Of a stretch of 64,000 nt of DNA, positions 35,601 through 45,532 are shown piece by piece (position 1 is the first letter of the stretch; the number at the start of each line of letters is the position of its first letter). Under the pieces are notes generated by a model, which worked only from the letters and a program-made list of their open reading frames with translations, was not told the origin of the DNA and ran no database searches. The translations under genes were made by a program, and so were the position numbers. Source of the DNA: Bifidobacterium saguini DSM 23967 (GTDB lineage Bacteria > Actinomycetota > Actinomycetes > Actinomycetales > Bifidobacteriaceae); the NCBI RefSeq assembly GCF_000741715.1, contig NZ_JGZN01000006.1:1-64000 (forward strand). The letters are read 5' to 3'.

Positions 35601-35727
35601 TTGTAATGTTCCCTCATCACGGTACAATCTTTCACTAGTCGCGAGGTAGGGGGAGCGCGATGCGGTTCTTTCTACGTTCCCTATTGGCATTTTTCGCGAC
35701 GCCTAGGGAACAAAGGAAAGATCAAAT
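35601..35727 (+). promoter_or_regulatory. Promoter and structured leader of the first cold-shock gene
   Basis: A -35 box TTGTAA (35601) and -10 box TACAAT (35623-35628) with 16-bp spacing place the start of transcription near 35635, giving a leader of about 93 bases. The leader holds two pairings that cannot form together as nested stems: TCGCGA at 35639 with 35694, and GTTCCCTA at 35676 with TAGGGAAC at 35704. The second lies just before the AAAGGAAAG ribosome-binding site. Long structured leaders are usual in cold-shock mRNAs. Confidence 0.55.
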
Positions 35728-35967
35728 ATGGCACAAGGTACCGTAAAGTTCTTCCTTGCCAAGAAGGGGTTCGGGTTCATACAGCCGGACGGCGGAGGCG
35801 AGGACGTTTTCGTGCACTACGCGGAAATCAAGGACGACGGCAGCAACAACAAGTTCAAGATGCTGTATGAGGGCGATCGGGTGGAGTACACGCCTGTTTC
35901 GTCCGGTAAAGGTACTCAGGCTAAGGACGTCGTCAAGTTGTCTTCTGGCGAAGAACGCCCCGAGTGA
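35728..35967 (+). CDS. cspA: Cold-shock protein
   Basis: A 79-residue single-domain RNA chaperone. The RNP1 motif KGFGFIQ and RNP2 motif DVFVHY are intact. Start MAQGTVKFFLAKKGFG follows AAAGGAAAG. It is slightly longer than E. coli CspA because of an acidic tail (SSGEERPE). The long leader suggests control at translation. A second, larger cold-shock-domain gene lies 6 kb downstream. Confidence 0.94.
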   Translation: MAQGTVKFFLAKKGFGFIQPDGGGEDVFVHYAEIKDDGSNNKFKMLYEGDRVEYTPVSSGKGTQAKDVVKLSSGEERPE

Positions 35968-35991
35968 GTGGTTTTGCCTCGTAGGACGCTG

Positions 35992-36026
35992 AAAGCCTCG
36001 ACTGGTTGTTGCAGTCGAGGCTTTTT
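35992..36026 (+). terminator. Terminator after cspA
   Basis: Stem AAAGCCTCGACTG with its complement across a 7-nt loop, followed by TT and T-rich sequence. Confidence 0.9.
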
Positions 36027-36099
36027 CTGTATCTCGGCTATCTGAGCTGCCTGATTCTTTGCTGATTTCATGCCCATAGCGCAATCGCAAACGCGCTTG

Positions 36100-36126
36100 T
36101 TGGCACTCTCTACCCGAGAGTGCTAA
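36100..36126 (+). promoter_or_regulatory. CIRCE operator 1 upstream of groEL
   Basis: TTGGCACTC-N9-GAGTGCTAA, one base off the HrcA-box consensus TTAGCACTC-N9-GAGTGCTAA. A TTGGCA/GCTAAT promoter appears to overlap it, so HrcA binding would block RNA polymerase. Confidence 0.93.
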
Positions 36127-36134
36127 TGTCTCAG

Positions 36135-37869
<1,735 letters not shown>

Positions 37870-37907
37870 TCCAAAATAGGTTAGCTGATAGCTCAAGTTA
37901 ACTGATT

Positions 37908-37937
37908 GCGGGGATTCCTTCGGGAATCCCCGCTTTG
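37908..37937 (+). terminator. Terminator after groEL
   Basis: Stem GCGGGGATTCC with its complement around a 4-nt TTCG-type loop, followed by TTTGTT. It abuts the stop codon of the convergent WXG100 gene. Confidence 0.9.
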
Positions 37938-38228
37938 TTATTGCATGAACAATCGTGAGGCCGCCGTCTCCGCATCCGCATACACGGTGGATGCAGAAGC
38001 CAACGAACGCTGGATAGTCTCCAACGAGGCCTCCATCTGCTGTTGTGCGGCGCGCCATTGCGCCATCACCGAAGTGAATTGTGTGGCGGCCGAACCTCTC
38101 CAAGCTTCTTGTAATGCATTGAGATGGGTGTACATACCTCCTACCGCCTGCCTGATTTGCGCAACTGAAGAAGCCACCGCGGCCGATGATGACTGTATTC
38201 GCTCCGAATCCACTTGATATTGAGGCAT
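37938..38228 (-). CDS. WXG100 (ESAT-6-like) protein
   Basis: A 96-residue helical-hairpin protein with the central turn EAWRGSAATQF (WRG = WXG), the hallmark of type-VII-secreted or associated small proteins. Two Met codons are possible; the second (MPQYQVDSERIQ) is chosen because GGAG lies 5 bases before it. No type-VII ATPase or membrane genes are nearby. It is divergent from the TPM-domain gene with about 74 bases between starts. Function may be as a secreted or partner protein, but this is by family only. Confidence 0.9.
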   Translation of the reverse strand: MPQYQVDSERIQSSSAAVASSVAQIRQAVGGMYTHLNALQEAWRGSAATQFTSVMAQWRAAQQQMEASLETIQRSLASASTVYADAETAASRLFMQ

Positions 38229-38302
38229 CATTGCTCCTTTCCGAAAAAATAATTGATGAAGCACGTTCGGCATTGCGAATACCGAACGCTAAGGTGGAGC
38301 AT

Positions 38303-39175
38303 ATGGCAAATTCGACTTGGGCAGACGTTCATACGACCAATGTGGTTCCAGCTTCGGCTTACTCGCTTTCATTGCGTAGTAGCAAGGCTAGAAAATGGCT
38401 TGTTTGCGCCATTTCTATGCTGGTTGCACTGGTGCTGAGCTGCATGTGGATAACCGTAAATGCCTATGGGGATAACTCTGAGAGCAGCTCAAGCGATTCG
38501 AACAGTTCGAACAGCGGCGTCACCATTACCGACAACATCACCGATACGGAGAATCTACTTGGCTCACATGCGGCTGAAGTGACCGATGCCATTGCCAAAA
38601 CAGAGCAGGAAACCGGTGTGCACGTCCATCTGCTGTATGTGTCCAGCTTCAATAGCGATCAGACACCGCAGAAATGGGCCAGCAATATTCTTGAATTCAC
38701 CAAGCCAAAGCCCAACACGGTACTGCTGGCAGTGGCATCGAATGACGGCAACCTAGTGGTTGCAGTATCCTCCAACTCCGATGAATGGTTGAAAAGCCAG
38801 GACACTGTAGACAAACTGTCGGCAGCGGCACAGGAACCGCTGATGAAGAGCACTCCTGATTGGCCGGGATCAGCAACCGCCATGATGGACCAGATTGTGC
38901 AGTCGAAGAAGACCTCTACCTCAAGCTCCTCGGTAACCATCGGTGTTATCGCCATGATTGTGGTGCTGGTGGTGCTGCTTATCGTGGTTGCTCTCATGAT
39001 CGTCATACGCGTACGCAGTAAGGGCAAGAAGCCGCGTCGTGCGAATCGACAGACGCTCACCAGTGCTGAAAAGAAGGCGCGTAAGGCGCAAATCGCCAAG
39101 CGAAAGGCTGAGCGCAAGGCCAGGGAAGCCGAAAGAGCGGCTGAAGAAACCCCGGAAACACAAAAGAACGAATAA
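38303..39175 (+). CDS. TPM-domain membrane protein
   Basis: A 290-residue protein with an N-terminal membrane helix (WLVCAISMLVALVLSCMWI, about 32-50), a TPM (Psb32/TLP18.3-type) fold with ITDTENLLGSHAAEVTDAI and NTVLLAVASNDGNLVVAVS, a second helix near residue 215-240, and a very basic Lys/Arg/Ala tail. The frame is open 39 codons upstream, but that region overlaps the divergent WXG100 start, so MANSTWADV behind GGTGGAG is preferred. The role of TPM proteins in bacteria is uncertain. It lies just upstream of a two-component system. Confidence 0.75.
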   Translation: MANSTWADVHTTNVVPASAYSLSLRSSKARKWLVCAISMLVALVLSCMWITVNAYGDNSESSSSDSNSSNSGVTITDNITDTENLLGSHAAEVTDAIAKTEQETGVHVHLLYVSSFNSDQTPQKWASNILEFTKPKPNTVLLAVASNDGNLVVAVSSNSDEWLKSQDTVDKLSAAAQEPLMKSTPDWPGSATAMMDQIVQSKKTSTSSSSVTIGVIAMIVVLVVLLIVVALMIVIRVRSKGKKPRRANRQTLTSAEKKARKAQIAKRKAERKAREAERAAEETPETQKNE

Positions 39176-39227
39176 CTTCAAGCTGGCATTCAGGAAACGC
39201 TCAGACGAGCGCGCCACTCTAGGAACC

Positions 39228-39959
39228 ATGAGTAAGCCTATTGAAGCATCGATTGTTGTTGTTGACGACGAGCCGTCCATCCGTGAACTGCTGGTTGCCT
39301 CGCTGCATTTCGCCGGATTTGAGGTGAACACCGCGGCCTCCGGTTCCGAGGCCATTGAGGTGATTGAAAAGGTCCAGCCCGATCTCATTGTGCTTGATGT
39401 CATGCTGCCTGATATTGACGGTTTCACCGTAACCCGCCGCATCAGGCAGGAGGGGATCGACGCTCCGGTGTTGTTCCTCACCGCGCGTGACGATACTCAG
39501 GACAAGATCATGGGCCTGACCGTGGGCGGCGACGATTACGTGACCAAGCCATTCAGCCTGGAAGAGGTTGTGGCTCGTATCCGCGCCATTCTGCGCCGTA
39601 CTCGCGAACAAGTCGAAGACGACCCAATTATTCGTGTGGCCGACCTTGAAATCAATGAAGACTCCCACGACGTGACCCGTGCCGGCCAGCCTATCGACTT
39701 GAGCCCAACGGAGTACAAGCTGCTGCGTTACCTGATGGATAACGAAGGCCGAGTGCTATCCAAGGCGCAGATTTTGGATCACGTCTGGCAGTACGACTGG
39801 GGCGGAGACGCCGCCATCGTGGAATCCTATATCTCCTACTTGCGCAAGAAGGTCGATGGCGTGGAAGTCACCGATGAGAATGGCGAAAAGCACAAGGTGA
39901 CCCCTCTCATCGAAACCAAGCGCGGCATCGGTTATATGATTCGCGAGCCAAAGCACTGA
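39228..39959 (+). CDS. OmpR-family response regulator
   Basis: A 243-residue DNA-binding regulator. The receiver domain has acidic pocket VVVDDEPSIREL, the phospho-accepting Asp57 in LIVLDVMLPD, and the Lys in YVTKPFSLEE. The C-terminal winged helix shows LSPTEYKLLRYLMDN and IVESYISYLRKKVD. AGGA lies close to the ATG. The histidine kinase follows 14 bases later, so the two form one system. Target genes cannot be inferred; the adjacent TPM gene is a candidate. Confidence 0.94.
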   Translation: MSKPIEASIVVVDDEPSIRELLVASLHFAGFEVNTAASGSEAIEVIEKVQPDLIVLDVMLPDIDGFTVTRRIRQEGIDAPVLFLTARDDTQDKIMGLTVGGDDYVTKPFSLEEVVARIRAILRRTREQVEDDPIIRVADLEINEDSHDVTRAGQPIDLSPTEYKLLRYLMDNEGRVLSKAQILDHVWQYDWGGDAAIVESYISYLRKKVDGVEVTDENGEKHKVTPLIETKRGIGYMIREPKH

Positions 39960-39973
39960 GAACGTTGTAAACC

Positions 39974-42055
39974 ATGAGCAATCCGCAGCAACAGCCGGCA
40001 GTTTCGGCTCCAGAGCCGCCACAGTCCCCGCAAGACAATCCTGGAATCCAAATTCAGGTCAAGGATTGCCTGAAAGAGCATCACGAACGCAAGAAGAACA
40101 TTTTCTTCCAGCATTTCGACCGCATTTCGTTGGGCGGCAAGCTCATGGCTGCTACCATCGCTGTGCTGCTGGTAGGCATTACCGTCATCTCCTTCTCGCT
40201 GCGTGCCTTAGTAGGCAACTACATGCTGGAGAAAACAGATAGCCAGCTGTCACAGCAGGCCAATCTGGTGTTCAACAACATTGATTGGCTGTCCAAAACA
40301 GATAATTCCAACGGACTTTCCGGCCCGAATTCGTATTTTCTGCAGATTCAATACACCGATGGCACTACCGATACCGATGACAAACCGCTCGTAGTCACAC
40401 CACTGTTGCCGCAGCTGCAGGACGGCATTGTTTCGGTACCGGTACTGCCTACGTATGGCAATACTGATGGCATTACCTTGGGCAAGGTGTTCACTGCCCC
40501 CGCGGTCGCACGTCAGGTTGTGGAAGTACAGGCCAGCGAATCGGATAGCGGCTCGTCCTCTGACGGTACCAATAGCCAAAGTAATAATGGCAGCAACAGC
40601 AGCAATAATACCGACCCTGCTCCCGACTCATCCGGAAGCCCTGCACCAGGCAGCTCAAGCTCCTCTGATTCGGTAACCAAGGTGCTCTCCAGTCCAAAGC
40701 CTGGCGCCAATCATGCTGCGGTGACTGCCGCCAGCGCACCGTGGCGCATCATCGCCAAAGAATGGACCATCAAAAGCAATGGTTCCGAAAAAGTGCGCGG
40801 CGTGGTGTACATCGGACTATCCATGTCCGACCAAATCGACACGTTGAAGACGCTGACCTATTACTGCATCGTGGTGGGCATCGCTGTGGTATTGCTGGGC
40901 GGTTCGCTCTCCACCTTGATTATTCAGCACACATTGCAGCCGCTGAAGCGCATGGAGAAAACCGCAGCGAAAATCGCTGCGGGCGACCTGAGCCAGCGTA
41001 TTCCCTCCGCTCCCGAGAACACTGAGGTGGGCTCGCTCGCGGCTTCGCTGAATACCATGCTGACGCGAATAGAAGTCAGTTTCCATGAGCAGGAAGAGAC
41101 CACCGAGAAAATGAAACGGTTCGTCTCGGATGCCAGCCATGAATTGCGCACGCCGTTGGCGGCCATCCACGGGTATGCGGAACTGTATAAGATGCAGCGG
41201 GACATGCCAGGGGCGCTGGAGCGTGCGGATGAATCCATCGAGCACATCGAACGCTCCAGTCAGCGTATGACCGTGCTTGTAGAAGATTTGCTGTCGTTGG
41301 CGCGTCTGGACGAAGGGCGAGGCATTGATATTACCGGTACCGTCAATCTATCTTCTCTGGTGACCGATGCCGTAGATGATTTGCACGCGCTTGACCCGGA
41401 TCGTGCAATCACTCGCGATCGTCTGGTATTGGCTCCAAGCCAGGATTTGTCTCATCCTGCGTCGCTGCAGCTCCAAACCGGTGATTGGGATGCCGTCACC
41501 TTGCCGGGGGATGCCTCTCGTTTGCGTCAGGTAGTCACCAACATCGTGGGCAACATCCACCGTTATACGCCGGTTGATTCTCCAGCCGAAGTGGCGTTGG
41601 GTATTGTGCCGGCTGCCATCGATCCGCGACAACTCGCGCAAATGCCAACCACCGAAGCTTCAATGAGGCGTTTCGTTGATGCCGCTGAAGTGGGGCAATC
41701 GATGCAGACTGGATACCGGTATGCCGTGCTACGATTCGTGGATCATGGCCCGGGCGTTCCGCCTGAATCCCGCTCGAAGATTTTCGAACGCTTCTACACG
41801 GCAGATCCCTCGCGCGCAAGGCAAAAGGGTGGCACCGGCCTCGGCATGGCCATTGCACAGTCAGTGGTCAAAGCCCATCATGGATTCATTTGCGCCACGG
41901 GTACTGAAGGTGGCGGCCTGACCTTTACGGTGATTCTGCCGGTCGAACGAATTGCTTCCGTGCAGCTGCCGGTGCAGCAGCCGAATGGCAAGCCAAAGGA
42001 AAACCGGCAGAAGACATCGAAGACATCATGGTTCGGTGGTGAGCGCAAAGCGTAA
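39974..42055 (+). CDS. Sensor histidine kinase
   Basis: A 693-residue membrane kinase. The first helix (GGKLMAATIAVLLVGITVIS) lies near residue 57-75, the second (YYCIVVGIAVVLLGGSLSTL) near 296-315. The extracytoplasmic loop between them is about 220 residues with a Ser/Asn low-complexity stretch. A HAMP domain follows (MEKTAAKIAAGDLSQRI), then the phospho-accepting His389 in DASHELRTPLAAIHGY, and an ATP-binding domain with DHGPGVP and GTGLGMAIAQS. An insertion between N and G1 boxes (around residues 540-580) makes it longer than usual. It partners the upstream regulator. Confidence 0.94.
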   Translation: MSNPQQQPAVSAPEPPQSPQDNPGIQIQVKDCLKEHHERKKNIFFQHFDRISLGGKLMAATIAVLLVGITVISFSLRALVGNYMLEKTDSQLSQQANLVFNNIDWLSKTDNSNGLSGPNSYFLQIQYTDGTTDTDDKPLVVTPLLPQLQDGIVSVPVLPTYGNTDGITLGKVFTAPAVARQVVEVQASESDSGSSSDGTNSQSNNGSNSSNNTDPAPDSSGSPAPGSSSSSDSVTKVLSSPKPGANHAAVTAASAPWRIIAKEWTIKSNGSEKVRGVVYIGLSMSDQIDTLKTLTYYCIVVGIAVVLLGGSLSTLIIQHTLQPLKRMEKTAAKIAAGDLSQRIPSAPENTEVGSLAASLNTMLTRIEVSFHEQEETTEKMKRFVSDASHELRTPLAAIHGYAELYKMQRDMPGALERADESIEHIERSSQRMTVLVEDLLSLARLDEGRGIDITGTVNLSSLVTDAVDDLHALDPDRAITRDRLVLAPSQDLSHPASLQLQTGDWDAVTLPGDASRLRQVVTNIVGNIHRYTPVDSPAEVALGIVPAAIDPRQLAQMPTTEASMRRFVDAAEVGQSMQTGYRYAVLRFVDHGPGVPPESRSKIFERFYTADPSRARQKGGTGLGMAIAQSVVKAHHGFICATGTEGGGLTFTVILPVERIASVQLPVQQPNGKPKENRQKTSKTSWFGGERKA

Positions 42056-42145
42056 GACGCTCGTTCCAAGTGGCGCCGGTCAAGGCCTGTGAGGTACACT
42101 GTTCCTTCAGTTCATTACTCCCTATGCACTAAGGAAGGTTTTGCA

Positions 42146-42535
42146 ATGCCCACCGGTCGAGTTCGTTGGTTTGACGCAGCCAAGGGTTATGGTTTCATCA
42201 CCAATGAGGAAGGCAAGGATGTGTTCCTGCCGGCTCAGGCCCTGCCCGCTGGCGCCACTACGCTGCGCAAGGGTGCCAAGGTGGAGTATTCCGTGGTGGA
42301 TGGTCGCCGCGGCCCGCAGGCTATGGGCGTGCAGCTGATTGCCTCCGCGCCGAGCCTGGTTAAGGCAACTCGCCCGAAGCCGGATGATATGGCTGCTATC
42401 TGCGAGGACCTTATTAAGATGTTGGACTCCGCAGGCAATACGTTGCGTCGTCACCGTTATCCTTCTTCCGCTGAGAGCAAGAAGCTGGCCACGCTGCTGC
42501 GCGCCGTGGCTGATCAATTTGATGTACAGGACTGA
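42146..42535 (+). CDS. Cold-shock-domain protein with C-terminal extension
   Basis: A 129-residue protein. Residues 1-66 form a cold-shock domain (RVRWFDAAKGYGFITNEEG, DVFLPAQALP), with RNP2 changed from VFVH to VFLP. Residues 70-129 form a helical extension (DDMAAICEDLIKMLDSAGNT). This two-part form is typical of actinobacterial CspB-like proteins. The ATG follows AAGGAAGG. The DUF3027 gene follows 17 bases later, so they probably share a transcript. Confidence 0.9.
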   Translation: MPTGRVRWFDAAKGYGFITNEEGKDVFLPAQALPAGATTLRKGAKVEYSVVDGRRGPQAMGVQLIASAPSLVKATRPKPDDMAAICEDLIKMLDSAGNTLRRHRYPSSAESKKLATLLRAVADQFDVQD

Positions 42536-42552
42536 CGGGGCTGATTCCATCC

Positions 42553-44103
42553 ATGACTGACACCATCGAAACCACTGTGACGCCGGATCCTCGCGCCATA
42601 GCACATGCCGTGCTACTTGAAGTGGCCGACGAGCCCGAGCAAGTGGGCGAGTTCGTTGTTGCCAACGAGCTTGAAGATCATGTTACCGATTTTCGCTTTG
42701 CTGCCAATATTCGTGGTTATGAAGGTTGGCAGTGGTCGGTGACGCTATATCACGACGTGGAGTTGGACTCCTGGACCGTGAATGAATCTTCGCTGATCCC
42801 CACTGAAGATGCGTTGATGCCGCCGCAGTGGATTCCTTGGAAGGATCGTCTCGAACCCACGGATCTTTCGCCTACCGATTCAATCGGTACGGATCCTGAT
42901 GATGAGCGTCTTGAACCCGGGGAAGTGGAAGAGTCCTCGCTGCAGGATGTTAATGACGCAGCCGAGACTTTTCGTTTGACGCGACGCCATGTGCTGAGCC
43001 CCTTGGGTCGTGCGCAGGCCGCCAAGCGTTGGTATGAGGGGCCGCGCGGTCCTAAGGCTTTGAGCACTAAAACCGCAGAAGGCAACTTGTGCTCCGATTG
43101 TGGTTTCTTCGTGCCATTGACCGGCGAACTGGACCGCATGTTTGGTGTGTGCGCCAACAAGTGGAGTCCGGATGATGGACGCGTAGTGTCGCTGGATCAT
43201 GGTTGCGGCGAACACTCCGAAATCGAGCCTCCTGAGCCGAGCCATCTGTGGGTGCAGTCCAAGCCGGCGTTGGATGATTTGCATATTGATGTTATCGCTC
43301 GACCTAAGGCCCATAAGGCTGAGGAAAGCGAGTCCGAGTCCGAGTCTGCCGACGTTGACGGCGAAACTGTGGTTGATGCTGCAGAGAACGTCGCTGCCGT
43401 TGCCGATGCGCCGGCAACTGAATCTTCTGTACCGTCAACGGATGCAGTTGATGGTGCCGGAAGTGCGACCGCTCAGTCTGGCGCAAAGGCTACCGATGGT
43501 GCTGAGAAATCTGGCGGTGAGACTCCTCAAAGTACGGTAGTTTCTGGTGTTGCCGATGCTCAGAGTTCGGAATCCGCATCCGAAGGTCTCGGAATCGAGA
43601 ACGCAGACAGTACAGAGGTTCCTGCTGCAACTGTGGCGAATGAGGCTGATTCCTTCAGCGGCAATGATATGAGCGGCGACGTTGCTGTTGTCTCTTCGGA
43701 GGAGGGGGAAACCCTTGAGGATAACCTCGTCAATTCGTCTGATGATGCCGACACCGACGTTATTGACACCGATTTCGGTGAAGATGATGACCTCGATGAT
43801 GATGAGGCTACTGAAGAAGACATCATTAATAACACGTCTGTTGACACTGATGATGACGATTTTGACGATGACGATTCCGAAGTGAGTGACAATGTGGCTC
43901 CGGAGCTGGAAACTGTCATCGATCTGATCGAACAACTGCGCCAAAATCGCGCCGATGAGGATTCTGATACCGACGCCGACACCGGTATCGATATTGATAC
44001 CGAAAGTGTCGAGAATGAATCCGGTGACAACGGTGAACCTACCTTGGAACCCGGTGTTGGCGATGCTGAAGGTGCAGAAGACATTGACGACAATAATGCC
44101 TGA
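42553..44103 (+). CDS. DUF3027 protein with long acidic tail
   Basis: A 516-residue protein. Residues 1-230 contain the DUF3027 region: IPWKDRLEPTDLSPTD, then a zinc-ribbon-like stretch CSDCGFFVPLTGELDRMFGVCAN and SPDDGRVVSLDHGCGEHSE. Residues 250-516 are low-complexity and extremely acidic (many Asp/Glu/Ala/Ser), so disordered. DUF3027 is widespread in actinobacteria, often next to this cold-shock gene, as here. Function is unknown; the Cys/His set suggests metal binding. Confidence 0.87.
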   Translation: MTDTIETTVTPDPRAIAHAVLLEVADEPEQVGEFVVANELEDHVTDFRFAANIRGYEGWQWSVTLYHDVELDSWTVNESSLIPTEDALMPPQWIPWKDRLEPTDLSPTDSIGTDPDDERLEPGEVEESSLQDVNDAAETFRLTRRHVLSPLGRAQAAKRWYEGPRGPKALSTKTAEGNLCSDCGFFVPLTGELDRMFGVCANKWSPDDGRVVSLDHGCGEHSEIEPPEPSHLWVQSKPALDDLHIDVIARPKAHKAEESESESESADVDGETVVDAAENVAAVADAPATESSVPSTDAVDGAGSATAQSGAKATDGAEKSGGETPQSTVVSGVADAQSSESASEGLGIENADSTEVPAATVANEADSFSGNDMSGDVAVVSSEEGETLEDNLVNSSDDADTDVIDTDFGEDDDLDDDEATEEDIINNTSVDTDDDDFDDDDSEVSDNVAPELETVIDLIEQLRQNRADEDSDTDADTGIDIDTESVENESGDNGEPTLEPGVGDAEGAEDIDDNNA

Positions 44104-44416
44104 ACCAAAGGTTGCTATCTGACCATAGGTATCCGCGTCCCTAAAGTAACCTCTGACGCAACTCCTCCCTATCCGGCTTTTCCCCAAATTATGGACGCTG
44201 AGAGAGGATAAGGGGGTATTAGAGGGGGGTAAGTGATGGGTGATAGGCGTGATTGGAAAACTGTGATGTTCCATACAAAACTTACCTTTGAGGTTCTGTG
44301 GAATTACAATAAAAAAGGGCGGTGAGACCATGAAGGGGGTAATCTCACCGCCCAATTAATTTCATTTGGTGTTGAAGCTGCTAAAGCGGCTCAGTGGCTC
44401 GCACCTCCTAATGACT
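44104..44416. other. Gene-free gap between DUF3027 and usp
   Basis: The 313-base stretch has no supported gene. It holds a purine-rich run near 44200-44255 (several GGGG blocks) and the usp terminator at 44311-44353. Nothing else is recognised. Confidence 0.6.
44311..44353 (-). terminator. Terminator after the Usp gene
   Basis: On the minus strand GGGCGGTGAGA pairs with TCTCACCGCCC (11 bp), followed by TTTTTT. Confidence 0.9.
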
Positions 44417-45382
44417 TCAGTGCACCACGGTCACCGTGCATTCGGCAAAGTTGACGATTTGGCGAGACACCGATCCGAGGAAGTGTGCGTCCAAACCAGA
44501 TAGTCCACGCGAGCCAACCACCAGATGTGAGGCATAACGAGAAGCCGCAATCAGGCCCTTGGAAGCGCGAATATGGAAGGCGTTCGCGGTTACCGGCACG
44601 TCTTCGGGAATGGAAGCCTTGGCCATCAAACCGTTCAGTATTTCCTCGGCACGCTGCTGTCCAACCTCAACTGAGGGCACGGCATTTTCATATCCGGGAA
44701 CCACACCGAGATCACGCAACTGCCAGCAGAACATCACATGGAGCGGGCGATGATGAATGCGAGCCTCCTCCAACGCGAAATCAAAAGCGCGGCGAGACGT
44801 TTCGGAACCATCAACGCCGACCACAACCGGGCGAACATTCAGCTCAGCCTGGGGTTCCGGCTGCTCATAATGCACTGGTTCGTCGCCGGGAGTCAACGCA
44901 TTGGCGATGGCATCGGTGACGCTTTCCTCCTCGCTGCCGCTCAAGCGCACTACGGTAACCGGCACTTCGGCTTCCTCGGCAAGAGACGCCGACAACGAGC
45001 CTAGGAACCAGCGCGCCACACGTCCCAACGAACGGCGACCAACCACAATCTGCTGTGCATCATGACCGATTTGCAGCAGGGCAGTAGTGCCAGAAGCCTT
45101 AACGGAAGTGAGCTTCAAGTTCGCCGGATCAAAGTCGATACCTTTGGTAGCGCGCTCCACCCATTCACGCAACTCGTTAGCGATATCATGACGGACCTTG
45201 GCCCAAGCCTCATCGCTATCAGGCTCGCCACCCATATCCCAGGAATGCGTCCAACCGAATACAGCATTGACGCTCTGGCCGGTAAGAGAAGCCTCTTCAA
45301 GCGCCCACTTCAATGCGGCAAATGACTCGTCCGAGCCGTCAACGCCAACCACGATGTCGGCCTTAGTGTTCAATTCAGCCAT
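44417..45382 (-). CDS. Tandem universal stress protein
   Basis: A 321-residue protein with two Usp domains, a common actinobacterial form. Each domain starts with a VGVDGS motif (IVVGVDGSDESFAALKWAL at residue 9; PVVVGVDGSETSRRAFDFAL near 175) and ends with an ATP-loop-like VVGRRSLGRVARWFLGS or VVGSRGLSGLDAHFLGS stretch. It likely binds ATP and helps survival under stress. The start is set by AAAGGAGG five bases before the ATG. It diverges from clpC with 150 bases between them. Confidence 0.93.
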   Translation of the reverse strand: MAELNTKADIVVGVDGSDESFAALKWALEEASLTGQSVNAVFGWTHSWDMGGEPDSDEAWAKVRHDIANELREWVERATKGIDFDPANLKLTSVKASGTTALLQIGHDAQQIVVGRRSLGRVARWFLGSLSASLAEEAEVPVTVVRLSGSEEESVTDAIANALTPGDEPVHYEQPEPQAELNVRPVVVGVDGSETSRRAFDFALEEARIHHRPLHVMFCWQLRDLGVVPGYENAVPSVEVGQQRAEEILNGLMAKASIPEDVPVTANAFHIRASKGLIAASRYASHLVVGSRGLSGLDAHFLGSVSRQIVNFAECTVTVVH

Positions 45383-45532
45383 CACAACCTCCTTTGGCAT
45401 AGTGTGAATGATGAATATACGTCCAGCATATCGTTTTCTTTCCTGCTTACGGCGCAATTCATGGAATCAGGTGAATAAACGTCACCGTGAATCGGTAGAG
45501 TAAAACGGAATGTCTATTGAGGAAGGACAAGC

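Noticed and set aside
45383-45532. HspR or ClgR binding site upstream of clpC
   Set aside because: Only weak partial matches were seen, so no operator is claimed.
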